Source of the DNA: an uncultured Gammaproteobacteria bacterium
GTDB lineage: Bacteria; Pseudomonadota; Gammaproteobacteria; UBA9214
Length of the DNA: 8,579 nt
Reading direction: 5' to 3'
NCBI GenBank assembly: GCA_905480065.1
Contig: CAJQOV010000068.1
Location: 1 to 8,579, forward strand
Of the stretch, positions 1 through 6,284 are shown piece after piece. The position numbers and the translations under genes were made by a program. The notes under the pieces are model-generated. The model had not been told where the DNA came from, did not search any database, and saw nothing but the letters and a program-made list of their open reading frames with translations. Every line of letters starts with the position of its first letter. Position 1 is the first letter of the stretch.

Positions 1-126
1 GAGGTATGCTTGCCAGGTGTGCAGGCAAGCCGTGACGGGGCGATTTTCTGCAGTTATTACTGTCGTTGCCTCTGCATTCACAGGATGGAATGCAGCGAGT
101 TTGAAATTGCCGTGTGAATATATTGG
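1..126. other. Unassigned left edge with two perfect hairpins
   Basis: No reading frame here resembles a known protein. Two perfect inverted repeats are visible: GCTTGCC (8-14) with GGCAAGC (24-30), and CTGCATTC (72-79) with GAATGCAG (88-95). Neither is followed by a T-run, so neither is a typical intrinsic terminator. In many gammaproteobacteria rplT lies just upstream of pheS, so this may be the remains of the rplT-pheS spacer; that is inference. I see no Phe-rich leader peptide of the enterobacterial pheM type. Confidence 0.4.
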
Positions 127-308
127 AAAGAGTTGAAAGTAGCGTCTCCTCTCCCCCGGGGAGAGGGACACAGAAAGAGCTGAAAATAGCGTCTCCTCTC
201 CCCCGGGGAGAGGGACAGAAAGAGCTGAAAGTAGCGTCTCCTCTCCCACGGGAGAGGGACAGAAAGAGTTGAAATAACCGTCCCCTCTCCCTCCGGGAGA
301 GGGATAGG
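127..308. repeat. Four tandem ~45-bp units with palindromic cores
   Basis: Units begin with AAAGAG(C/T)TGAAA at 127, 174, 219 and 263, giving lengths of 47, 45 and 44 bp, with the fourth running into the left inverted repeat of the DUF559 cassette. Each unit carries a C-rich/G-rich palindrome of the form CCTCTCCC...GGGAGAGG. Units 1 and 2 share the core CTCCCCCGGGGAG. Unit 4 has the variant CCCTCTCCC-TCC-GGGAGAGGG, identical to the cassette end. The array reads like REP-type intergenic repeats and is probably a tandem amplification of the cassette terminus. Confidence 0.85.
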
Positions 309-319
309 GTGAGGGGATA
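282..319. repeat. Left inverted repeat of the DUF559 cassette
   Basis: This is the 38-bp left arm, pairing with 643-680. It contains the G-rich stretch GGGTGAGGGG at 307-316, immediately before the ATG at 320, so the repeat itself supplies whatever ribosome-binding sequence the gene has (GGTGAG lies 6 nt from the ATG). Confidence 0.85.
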
Positions 320-697
320 ATGAAAGCGCTGGCAAGGAAGCTGCGCAGTCAGGCAACGGACGCCGAACTGTTACTCTGGAAGTACCTGCGTGCACGGCGG
401 ATGGCGGGCTGTAAATTCAGGCGTCAGTTTGTCATCGAGCCATATATTGTGGATTTTGTTTGCCTGGAAGCAGGGCTGATTGTGGAGGCCGATGGTGGTC
501 AGCACATGGATCGACAGGAGCAGGATCGTAAAAGGACAGAATTTCTCGAATCGCGTGGATACAAGGTCATGCGATTCTGGAATAATGACATATTACGCGA
601 TACCCATGCTGTACTCGAATGTATCCGGGTGTATCTGAATCATATCCCCTCACCCCAACCCTCTCCCGGAGGGAGAGGGGGTAACAGTAGTGAGTGA
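320..697 (+). CDS. DUF559 family protein, Vsr/PD-(D/E)xK-like endonuclease fold
   Basis: The 125-residue product matches the DUF559 pattern from its first residues: a basic N-terminal helix (MKALARKLRS, then TDAELLLWKYLR), the KFRRQ and PYIVDF segments (36-46), and the hallmark IVEADGGQH (54-62). Asp45, Glu56, Asp58 and Gln61/His62 are the likely active-site cluster, by analogy with Vsr-type PD-(D/E)xK nucleases. The conserved domain ends near residue 107 (VYLN). The remaining tail is translated from the right inverted repeat and probably has no function. The ATG at 320 directly abuts the left repeat and gives the usual family N-terminus. The family is related to very-short-patch repair nucleases, but its biological role is unsettled. 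It is inserted just upstream of pheS, in the same direction. Nuclease activity and mobility are inferred. Confidence 0.85.
   Translation: MKALARKLRSQATDAELLLWKYLRARRMAGCKFRRQFVIEPYIVDFVCLEAGLIVEADGGQHMDRQEQDRKRTEFLESRGYKVMRFWNNDILRDTHAVLECIRVYLNHIPSPQPSPGGRGGNSSE
643..680. repeat. Right inverted repeat of the DUF559 cassette
   Basis: This is the 38-bp right arm. It is translated in frame as the tail of the DUF559 protein (around PSPQPSPGGRG), so the last 18 or so residues are repeat-derived. Its internal 9-bp stem at 659-679 is G-rich but lacks a following T-run. Confidence 0.85.
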
Positions 698-718
698 TAC
701 CGCTGTAACAAACAATTG

Positions 719-725
719 AAAGGAG
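719..725 (+). promoter_or_regulatory. pheS ribosome binding site
   Basis: AAAGGAG lies 9 nt upstream of GTG at 735. This strong Shine-Dalgarno match fixes the GTG as the pheS start, which also gives the expected family N-terminus. I see no clear promoter in the 37 nt between the DUF559 stop and pheS. Confidence 0.8.
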
Positions 726-734
726 CCCGGTCAG

Positions 735-1754
735 GTGAGTAGCCTGGAGGAACTGGAACAGCAGGCAGTACGGGAAATCGCGGCAGCGACCGATGTCGCG
801 CTACTTGATGACGTGCGCGTGCGATTCCTCGGCAAGAAAGGTTCGCTGACCGAACAGCTCAAGGAGCTGGGCAAGCTGCCCGCAGCACAGCGTCCGGCGG
901 CCGGCCAGGAAATCAACCGGGTAAAACAGCGAGTGCAGGAATTGCTGGATGCGCGCCGTGTGCAGTTGCAGGCGGCGGCACTGGATGCGCAGCTGGCCAG
1001 TGAGACCCTTGATGTCACCCTGCCGGGACGCGGGCAATTGCCCGGTGGCCTGCACCCGGTCACGCTGACCATGCGCCGCATCGAGGCGCTGTTCCGTCCG
1101 CTGGGCTTTAGCGTGGCGGAAGGTCCGGAGATCGAGGACGACCACCACAACTTCGGTGCGCTGAATATTCCGGATCATCACCCGGCGCGCGCCATGCACG
1201 ATACCTTCTATTTCGACGCGCATACACTGCTACGCACCCATACCTCGCCAGTGCAGGTGCGGGTAATGGAAGAGCGTGCGCCACCACTGCGCATCATTGC
1301 GCCGGGTCGCGTCTACCGCTGCGATTCCGATCTCACGCATACCCCGATGTTTCACCAGGTGGAAGGCTTGCTGGTGGACGAGGATGTCAGCTTCGCCAAC
1401 CTGCGCGGGCTGTTGTATGACTTCCTGCGCGCCTTCTTCGAACGCGATGATCTTGATGTGCGTTTCCGGCCATCCTATTTCCCGTTCACCGAACCGTCGG
1501 CCGAAGTCGATATTCAGTGCGTGATGTGTTCCGGTGCTGGTTGCCGCGTGTGCAGTCACAGCGGCTGGCTGGAAGTGCTGGGCTGCGGCATGGTGCACCC
1601 GAACGTGTTCGCGAATGTCGGCATCGACAATGAACGCTATACCGGATTTGCCTTTGGCATGGGCGTGGAACGTCTCGCCATGTTGCGCTACGGGGTGAAC
1701 GATTTGCGCCTGTTCTTCGAGAACGATCTGGGTTTCCTCGAGCAGTTTAACTGA
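735..1754 (+). CDS. pheS: Phenylalanine--tRNA ligase alpha subunit
   Basis: PheS is the catalytic subunit of the cytoplasmic alpha2-beta2 enzyme that activates phenylalanine with ATP and charges tRNA-Phe. The 339-residue product is full length. Residues 1-85 form the tRNA-binding coiled coil. The class II core follows: MHDTFYF (154-160), RTHTSPVQVR (167-176), motif 2 GRVYR (191-195) with THTPMFHQ (201-208), RFRPSYFPFTEPSAEVD (243-259), WLEVLGCGMVHPNV (278-291), and motif 3 GFAFGMGVERLAMLRYG (304-320). Ala306 in FAFG matches the residue known to shape the amino-acid pocket in E. coli (Ala294). Cys262, 265, 270 and 273 form a CxxC-x4-CxxC insert absent from the E. coli protein; I recall this form in other bacteria and it may bind a metal. 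The GTG start is supported by the upstream AAAGGAG. pheT follows, but 347 bp away instead of the usual short gap. Confidence 0.98.
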   Translation: MSSLEELEQQAVREIAAATDVALLDDVRVRFLGKKGSLTEQLKELGKLPAAQRPAAGQEINRVKQRVQELLDARRVQLQAAALDAQLASETLDVTLPGRGQLPGGLHPVTLTMRRIEALFRPLGFSVAEGPEIEDDHHNFGALNIPDHHPARAMHDTFYFDAHTLLRTHTSPVQVRVMEERAPPLRIIAPGRVYRCDSDLTHTPMFHQVEGLLVDEDVSFANLRGLLYDFLRAFFERDDLDVRFRPSYFPFTEPSAEVDIQCVMCSGAGCRVCSHSGWLEVLGCGMVHPNVFANVGIDNERYTGFAFGMGVERLAMLRYGVNDLRLFFENDLGFLEQFN

Positions 1755-1762
1755 ACAGATTA

Positions 1763-2080
1763 GCCACAGAGAACACAGAGGGCACAGAGAAAAATATTCT
1801 GAATCAGGCGGGCTGGGTTACTGTTTACGGCAAATTATTTGCGAAACACTGATGCATGGCTGATGGCGAGAAACGAAGCAATCTCGCGGATCGATCATGC
1901 ATTCAGGGAATCGATGAACAAGTCATTCCCGCTTGGGCGGGAATGACAGGCTTGGTCAGGCGATCCTGACAATGATTACTACCTTATGCAAGATATGGCG
2001 AGACAAGTGAATTAATCAGGCCTTCCTTAATACAGGGGACATGAATCAATTTTCTCTGTGCCCTCTGTATTCTCTGTGGC
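1763..2080. mobile_element. MITE-like element between pheS and pheT
   Basis: The 318-bp unit has terminal inverted repeats at 1763-1793 and 2050-2080 (30 of 31 bp identical; GCCACAGAGAA... and its complement). It encodes no convincing protein. It fills nearly all of the pheS-pheT spacer, starting 9 bp after the pheS stop and ending 21 bp before the pheT ATG. CACAGAG-type repeats occur in many proteobacterial genomes. No flanking duplication is obvious. The interior holds a perfect hairpin (1922-1947) and a small GCAAA-TTA-TTTGC palindrome (1830-1842). Transposition by a transposase elsewhere in the genome is inference. A spacer this long may uncouple pheT translation from pheS. Confidence 0.65.
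1922..1947. repeat. Nested REP-like hairpin, GTCATTCCCGC type
   Basis: GTCATTCCCGC and GCGGGAATGAC form a perfect 11-bp stem with the 4-nt loop TTGG. The core fits the ATTCCC-N8-GGGAAT form described as dRS3 repeats in Neisseria; related palindromes are common in other proteobacteria. A second, weaker stem, GTCAGG/CCTGAC (1955-1970), follows. No T-run follows either, so they are not obvious terminators, although both would be present in a pheST read-through transcript. Confidence 0.7.
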
Positions 2081-2101
2081 AATTTTGGATTGAATGGAAC
2101 A

Positions 2102-4477
2102 ATGAAATTCAGTGAACAATGGCTACGCACCCGGGTTGACCCGGCGGTCTCGACCGACGAGCTGGTCGAGCTGTTGACCATGGCCGGCCTGGAGGTCGAT
2201 GCTGTCGAGCACCTCGGCGCAGGGCTTGCGGACCTGCGCGTCGGCGAGGTGGTTGCAGTGGAAAAACACCCGGATGCCGACAAGCTGCGCGTGTGCAGGG
2301 TTTCGCTCGGCGAGGGCGAACCGCTGCAGGTGGTGTGTGGTGCGCCCAATGTCGCGGTTGGCGGCAAGTATCCGCTGGCACCGGTTGGCAGCACGTTGCC
2401 GGGCGAGCTGAAGATCAAGAAGAGCAAGCTGCGCGGCGTGGAGTCGTTCGGCATGCTGTGTTCCGCGCGCGAACTGGGTCTTAGCGAGGATGCGCAGGGT
2501 CTGATGGACCTGCCAGCCGCGGCGCAGCCCGGTCAATCGCTGGTCGATGCGCTCGGCCTGGATGACAGCGTGATCGAAATCGACCTGACCCCGAACCGCG
2601 GTGACTGCCTGGGTCTGGAGGGCATTGCGCGCGAGGTGGGTACGCTGACACAGACGCCGGTCACGTTACTGGAAATCCCGGCAGTTACGCCCGGCTGCAA
2701 GGACAGTTTTCCGATCGAGGTGCAGGCGCCGGCTGCCTGTCCGCGTTACCTGGGGCGGGTGATCCGCGCTGTGAATGGCGCGGCACAAACGCCCTCGTGG
2801 ATGCAGCAGCGGCTGACGCGCAGCGGGATTCGCAGTCTCGGTCCGCTGGTGGACGTGACCAACTACGTATTGCTGGAGCTCGGTCAACCCATGCATGCCT
2901 TCGACCTGGCGCGGTTGTCCGGTGGCATTTGCGTGCGCCAGGCCCGGGCCGGGGAAACCCTGACCCTGCTGGATGAGCGCGTGGTCAAGCTCGATGCCGG
3001 AACCCTGGTCATTGCCGATCACGACCAGCCGCTGGCCATAGCCGGCGTCATGGGCGGACTGGCATCCGGCGTATCCGCCAGTACGCACGATCTGTTCCTG
3101 GAGTGTGCTTTCTTCGCGCCCGAGGCGATTGCCGGTTGCGCGCGCAAGTACGCCATGCATACCGACTCGGCGCATCGATTTGAACGCGGCGTGGACCCGC
3201 AACTGCAGTCACGCGCGATGGAACGCGCCACGGGCCTGTTGCTGGAGATTTGCGGCGGCACGGCCGGCCCGGTGACCGAATGCGTCGCCACGCAACAGCT
3301 GCCGGCGCGAGACCCGATTCAGCTGCGCAAGGCGCGTATCCAGCGCATGCTGGGCATCCTGCCGGATGCTGACGAGGTGACCGCTATCCTCGCGCGGCTG
3401 GGCATGAACAGCGACACGCGGGATGAAACAGGCTGGCAGGTAGTGCCGCCTTCGTTCCGTTTCGATATTTCGATCGAGGCCGACCTGATCGAGGAGATCG
3501 GGCGTATCTATGGATATAACCGCCTGCCGAGTGTTTCCATGCGCGGCAGTCTCGACCTGCAACCGGTTCCGGAAACCGTGCGCAGTATCGAACACTACTG
3601 TGATGTGCTGGTGGCGCGCGGTTACCAGGAGGCGGTGACCTACAGTTTCGTTGATCCGCAAACACAGCAACGCATCGATCCGCAGCGTGAAGCCGTGCAG
3701 CTCGCCAACCCGATTTCCTCCGAGATGGCGGCGATGCGTACCAGCCTGTGGCCAGGCCTGTTGAAGGTCGTACAGCACAACATCAATCGACAGAAGCCGC
3801 GCGTGCGCTGCTTCGAGCATGGACTGCGTTTCTGGCGCGATGCTGGGGAGATTCGCCAGGAACTCATGCTGGGCGGAGTGGTAACCGGCACACGCCTGCC
3901 GGAACACTGGGATGGCAAGGCTGATGCCGTGGGATTCTACGATCTCAAGCAGGATGTGGAAGCGTTGTTGCAGCTGACCGGGCGCGCGTTCCGCTTTGTC
4001 GCTGATTCCCACCCGGCACTGCATCCCGGTCAGAGTGCCAGCATCCAGCTCGATGGCGTGACGATTGGCTGGCTGGGGCGTGTGCATCCGCAACTGGTGC
4101 CGGTACTCGACATCGACCCATCGACCTGCGTGTTCGAGCTGGAGTATGCTGCGCTGTGCGCGGGCCGGCTGGCGCGCTTTGCAGCGATTTCCCGCTATCC
4201 CTCGATTCGTCGCGACCTGGCCGTGGTGGTTGACGAAAAGGTCGAGGCGGGGACCGTGCAGGAGCTGGTGCGCGAGGCCGCCGGCGCCCTGTTGAGGGAG
4301 CTGGTAATATTCGATGTGTACCGGGGCAAGGGCATAGAATCGGGGCGAAAAAGCATAGCTTTAGGCTTGATTCTACAGGATAATTCCCGCACACTAACTG
4401 AGCAGGATATCGAATCCGTGGTCAGCCGGGTCACCGGCCGGCTTGGTGAAACACTTGGGGCATCACTGAGAGACTAA
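2102..4477 (+). CDS. pheT: Phenylalanine--tRNA ligase beta subunit
   Basis: PheT is the tRNA-binding and editing subunit of phenylalanyl-tRNA synthetase, clearing Tyr-tRNA-Phe. At 791 residues it matches the E. coli length closely. Domains in order: N-terminal MKFSEQWL with TMAGLEVD (26-33); the OB-fold tRNA-binding domain, about 39-147 (HPDADKLRV, CGAPNV); the B3/4 editing domain, about 211-385 (VDVTNYVLLELGQPMHAFD, and HTDSAHRFERGVDP at 353-366); B5, about 403-472 (IEEIGRIYGYNRLP); the catalytic-like core; and the C-terminal ferredoxin-like anticodon-binding domain from about 697 (SRYPSIRRDLAVVV). I chose the ATG at 2102 because it gives the family N-terminus; an upstream in-frame TTG at 2090 adds four unsupported residues. 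The ribosome-binding site is weak (only GGA at 2096-2098), perhaps because the element upstream displaced the original. ihfA starts 4 nt after the stop. Confidence 0.98.
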   Translation: MKFSEQWLRTRVDPAVSTDELVELLTMAGLEVDAVEHLGAGLADLRVGEVVAVEKHPDADKLRVCRVSLGEGEPLQVVCGAPNVAVGGKYPLAPVGSTLPGELKIKKSKLRGVESFGMLCSARELGLSEDAQGLMDLPAAAQPGQSLVDALGLDDSVIEIDLTPNRGDCLGLEGIAREVGTLTQTPVTLLEIPAVTPGCKDSFPIEVQAPAACPRYLGRVIRAVNGAAQTPSWMQQRLTRSGIRSLGPLVDVTNYVLLELGQPMHAFDLARLSGGICVRQARAGETLTLLDERVVKLDAGTLVIADHDQPLAIAGVMGGLASGVSASTHDLFLECAFFAPEAIAGCARKYAMHTDSAHRFERGVDPQLQSRAMERATGLLLEICGGTAGPVTECVATQQLPARDPIQLRKARIQRMLGILPDADEVTAILARLGMNSDTRDETGWQVVPPSFRFDISIEADLIEEIGRIYGYNRLPSVSMRGSLDLQPVPETVRSIEHYCDVLVARGYQEAVTYSFVDPQTQQRIDPQREAVQLANPISSEMAAMRTSLWPGLLKVVQHNINRQKPRVRCFEHGLRFWRDAGEIRQELMLGGVVTGTRLPEHWDGKADAVGFYDLKQDVEALLQLTGRAFRFVADSHPALHPGQSASIQLDGVTIGWLGRVHPQLVPVLDIDPSTCVFELEYAALCAGRLARFAAISRYPSIRRDLAVVVDEKVEAGTVQELVREAAGALLRELVIFDVYRGKGIESGRKSIALGLILQDNSRTLTEQDIESVVSRVTGRLGETLGASLRD
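4356..4384 (+). promoter_or_regulatory. Possible internal promoter for ihfA within pheT
   Basis: Within GC-rich pheT, roughly 4330-4410 is AT-richer and uses codons rare elsewhere in the gene (ATA, AGA, TTA, CTA, CGA). It contains GATAAT (4379-4384), one base from the -10 consensus, about 100 bp before ihfA. No convincing -35 lies at the right distance; a TTGATT at 4367-4372 is too close. E. coli ihfA also has a promoter inside the end of pheT, which is the main reason to mention this. Confidence 0.25.
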
Positions 4478-4481
4478 CGCG

Positions 4482-4778
4482 ATGGCACTTACCAAAGCAG
4501 ACATGGCAGAAAGACTGTTTGAAGAACTGGGTTTGAACAAGCGCGAGGCCAAAGAACTGGTCGAACTGTTTTTCGAGGAGATTCGCGCAGCGCTGGAAAA
4601 CGGACGCCAGGTAAAGCTTTCCGGATTCGGAAACTTTGACCTGAGAGAGAAAAACGAACGTCCGGGGCGCAACCCGAAAACGGGTGAAGAAATACCGATT
4701 TCCGCGCGACGCGTCGTTACCTTCCGTTCTGGCCAGAAACTCAAGGCGAGGGTAGAAGCATATGCTGGAAGTGAGTAA
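4482..4778 (+). CDS. ihfA: Integration host factor alpha subunit
   Basis: IhfA pairs with IhfB to form the nucleoid protein that bends DNA sharply at specific sites, assisting recombination, replication and sigma-54 transcription. The 98-residue product is the expected length (99 in E. coli). It opens with the typical MALTKADMAERLFEELGLNKREAKELVE-type helices, followed by the VKLSGFGNF strand region (44-52). The DNA-contacting beta arm GRNPKTGEEIPI lies at 62-73, with Pro65, the residue that intercalates into DNA. The C-terminal helix carries FRSGQKLK (81-88). The ATG lies 4 nt after the pheT stop and its ribosome-binding site is modest (GAGAG at 4468-4472), which suggests coupling to pheT. 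The merR gene starts inside the last codons. In E. coli IHF represses its own operon; I found no clear IHF consensus site here. Confidence 0.97.
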   Translation: MALTKADMAERLFEELGLNKREAKELVELFFEEIRAALENGRQVKLSGFGNFDLREKNERPGRNPKTGEEIPISARRVVTFRSGQKLKARVEAYAGSE

Positions 4779-5118
4779 TAACAACGAACTTCCAGTCATA
4801 CCGGGCAAGCGTTATTTCACGATTGGAGAAGTCAGTGAACTGTGTGGTGTGAAGCCGCACGTGTTGCGTTACTGGGAACAGGAATTTCCGCAGCTCAAGC
4901 CGGTCAAGCGACGCGGCAACCGGCGCTACTACCAGCGCCAGGATGTGCTGATGATCCGCCAGATCCGCAGCCTGCTGTACGAACAGGGTTTCACCATCGG
5001 CGGCGCCCGGCAGAAGATGTCCGGTGAAGACGCAAAGGAAGATGTAACACAAAGTCAGCAGATCGTGCACCAGATCCGTGTCGAGCTCGAGGATGTGCTG
5101 CATTTGCTGAAGCGGTAG
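4762..5118 (+). CDS. MerR-family transcriptional regulator downstream of ihfA
   Basis: The 118-residue protein has a MerR-type winged helix-turn-helix: YFTIGEVSELCGVKPHVLRYWEQEF (18-42, abbreviated family signature), then the wing RRGNRRYYQRQDV (50-62) and helix IRQIRSLLYEQGFTIGGAR (65-83). The C-terminal part, from about 95, is a short helix suited to coiled-coil dimerisation. There is no metal- or drug-binding cysteine set or effector domain, so its signal is unknown. It overlaps ihfA by 17 nt in another frame, so the two are almost certainly co-transcribed and translationally coupled. The same MerR-type gene follows ihfA in Pseudomonas and relatives, yet I know of no defined function. The start at 4762 gives MLEVSNNNELPVIPGKRYF, the usual N-terminus of this subgroup. 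Confidence 0.93.
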   Translation: MLEVSNNNELPVIPGKRYFTIGEVSELCGVKPHVLRYWEQEFPQLKPVKRRGNRRYYQRQDVLMIRQIRSLLYEQGFTIGGARQKMSGEDAKEDVTQSQQIVHQIRVELEDVLHLLKR

Positions 5119-5207
5119 TCTGGTCTCCACAAGGGGGCAGAACACGATTTCTCCGGGTATGCAATGTGGATGAAAAGCGTGGTCTGTCCCCGGCAAAAGT
5201 TTCTATT

Positions 5208-5284
5208 CGGGGCGTAGCGCAGTCTGGTAGCGCACTTGACTGGGGGTCAAGTGGTCGGAGGTTCAAATCCTCTCGTCCCGACCA
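5208..5284 (+). tRNA. tRNA-Pro (anticodon GGG) with encoded CCA
   Basis: The 77-nt sequence folds as a full cloverleaf. The acceptor CGGGGCG (5208-5214) pairs with CGTCCCG with one G-U pair, the discriminator is A5281, and CCA is at 5282-5284. The anticodon stem is CTTGA/TCAAG and the loop CTGGGGG puts anticodon GGG at 5242-5244, reading CCC and CCU. The T arm contains GGTTCAAATCC. It follows merR by 89 bp on the same strand. No tandem copy of its 3' end is visible downstream, so an attachment-site role is not shown. Confidence 0.97.
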
Positions 5285-5310
5285 ATTTTTCCCTATACCT
5301 GTCAGTTAAT

Positions 5311-5337
5311 CAGGAATGCTTTCTCGAGGCATTCCTG
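5311..5337. terminator. Hairpin 27 bp after the tRNA; possible terminator
   Basis: CAGGAATGC (5311-5319) and GCATTCCTG (5329-5337) form a perfect 9-bp stem with a 9-nt loop. No T-run follows on either strand, so it is weak as an intrinsic terminator; TTTTT at 5286-5290 directly after CCA could also act in tRNA 3'-end formation. A smaller GGACG/CGTCC stem (5355-5371) lies beyond it and, read on the minus strand, is followed by GGATTTTTG, which may serve the lipoprotein gene. Confidence 0.35.
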
Positions 5338-5450
5338 CTGTTCAAAAATCCTCAGGACGGTGTTTTCGTCCAACCCCTCAAAGAACCTGGAATCGGGAGC
5401 GGGCCGGGTGTCGGTCAAGGACGCATGCCCGGTCAGGCGTCGATCACGGA

Positions 5451-5801
5451 CTAGCGCCCCATGCGGCTGTTGTAGGATGCGGTGATGCGGTTTAACAGGT
5501 CAGGATCGCGCGTGGTGGCGCCCGAGGTATCGAACTGTACGCGCACGCCGCCATCGGCCTGTGTCTTGATATTGGCAGTACCGTCAATACCATTGCGAGT
5601 TCCCTGCGCGACACCTGCAGCACGGTTCTCGGCGGTGATCTTCACCCACTGGTCGGCCAGGGCGCCGATCGCCGCAGACCAAGGCCTGTCGAATTTGCTG
5701 ACCGGGGTCGTTGAATACACGCCGGGTGCCGTCTGGTAGTAGGTGCAGCCGGTGGTGAATGCAACGGCAAGCGTCAGCAGTATGAGGAGTGTTTTCAGCA
5801 T
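5451..5801 (-). CDS. Small putative lipoprotein of unknown function
   Basis: The 116-residue product starts with a lipoprotein-type signal, MLKTLLILLTLAVAF, followed by TTGC. Cys19 is the likely lipidated residue, although Thr at -3 is a weak lipobox. The mature part has a conserved-looking core: YYQTAPGVYS, then KFDRPWSAAIGALAD (36-50), and a glycine/threonine-rich beta-type segment ending in RITASYNSRMGR. I do not recognise a named family; hypothetical proteins with this layout occur in gammaproteobacteria. The base composition matches the operon to its left, so it may be native. The ATG at 5801 gives a standard-length signal peptide. An in-frame ATG at 5840 has GGAGG only 2 nt upstream, which is too close, and would add 13 residues. 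The gene is divergent from the DUF3300 remnant, with about 250 bp between them. Confidence 0.72.
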   Translation of the reverse strand: MLKTLLILLTLAVAFTTGCTYYQTAPGVYSTTPVSKFDRPWSAAIGALADQWVKITAENRAAGVAQGTRNGIDGTANIKTQADGGVRVQFDTSGATTRDPDLLNRITASYNSRMGR

Positions 5802-6066
5802 GGCGGTTCTCAACAGGTGCGCTGCGAATCCGGCAAGCATAACCTCCTGACTTCCCGGAATGCGAACTGAAAGTGTTGCCGGCGTCAGGCTGCTGTACCG
5901 AACCGAACGGGGCGCCCGGAATGGAGGCAAGGTTTGCCGGGAAGTACCTGTTTGCGCTGTACGCCAAGTTCCCTCCGTATTCGTTTCATGTAAAATCGAG
6001 CCATTGAAAGCAAAGCTGGAAATCAACGAGAGAATATTGGCAAGTCAGATGCAAGCGGAACAACCT

Positions 6067-6213
6067 ATGAGAAAACTCATGTCAATTATTTCCAGGACGC
6101 TGCTCGTTACCCTGCTGTGTCTGTCTCAAGTGGCCGTGCAGGCCGAGGACGCCACCTTCAGTGAGGCTGAACTCGACCAGATGCTGGCGCCGATTGCGCT
6201 GTATTGCAGATAA
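6067..6213 (+). pseudogene. DUF3300-family exported protein, 5' remnant only
   Basis: The 48-codon frame encodes a signal peptide (MRKLMSIISRTLLVTLLCLS, cleavage likely after QVAVQA at 26) followed by FSEAELDQMLAPIALY. This matches the start of the DUF3300 domain, whose members continue from APIALY into a PD-S/ALLSQ-type segment and run for several hundred residues. Here the match ends at position 6204, with codons for Cys and Arg and then TAA. Everything after that is AT-richer and unrelated, so the gene was cut by a deletion or insertion and only its head remains. An in-frame ATG at 6049 would add six residues. A weak promoter-like pair, TTCCCT (5969-5974) and TAAAAT (5991-5996, 16-bp spacing), lies upstream. 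The family assignment rests on memory of the motif. Confidence 0.75.
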
Positions 6214-6284
6214 GGAAAGTATGCCTGTATGCTGAATATCCTGAAAGCCGGGTATTAGTTGCAAGTAAAAAAGAAAGTAAAAAA

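Larger units (their letters stand above)
282..680. mobile_element. Candidate DUF559 cassette with 38-bp inverted ends
   Basis: Positions 282-319 and 643-680 are inverted copies of each other with two mismatches in 38 bp. Each arm folds on itself: a 9-bp CCCTCTCCC/GGGAGAGGG stem with a 3-nt loop at 283-303, and again at 659-679. The unit is about 400 bp and its only gene, for a DUF559 protein, begins at the first base after the left arm. No target-site duplication is evident. Similar palindromes are widespread in proteobacterial intergenic regions. That this unit moves as a cassette is inference; the encoded protein is nuclease-like, not a DDE or tyrosine transposase. Confidence 0.55.

Noticed and set aside
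127..308. CRISPR-like array
   Set aside because: The units are contiguous, near-identical repeats without variable spacers, and there are no cas genes.
78..395. Minus-strand frame with repeated Pro/Arg-rich segments
   Set aside because: It is simply the translation of the tandem palindromic array and overlaps the DUF559 start; its repeats follow the DNA repeat and it has no family resemblance.
1..734. Phenylalanine leader peptide and attenuator for pheST
   Set aside because: No short frame with a run of Phe codons followed by a terminator hairpin and T-run is visible upstream of pheS.
3209..4093. Long minus-strand open frame inside pheT
   Set aside because: It is a shadow of the high-GC pheT coding frame; the plus-strand product is full length and conserved.
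5236..5454. Plus-strand frame starting inside the tRNA
   Set aside because: It begins within tRNA-Pro and runs through the non-coding spacer; it has no ribosome-binding site or similarity.
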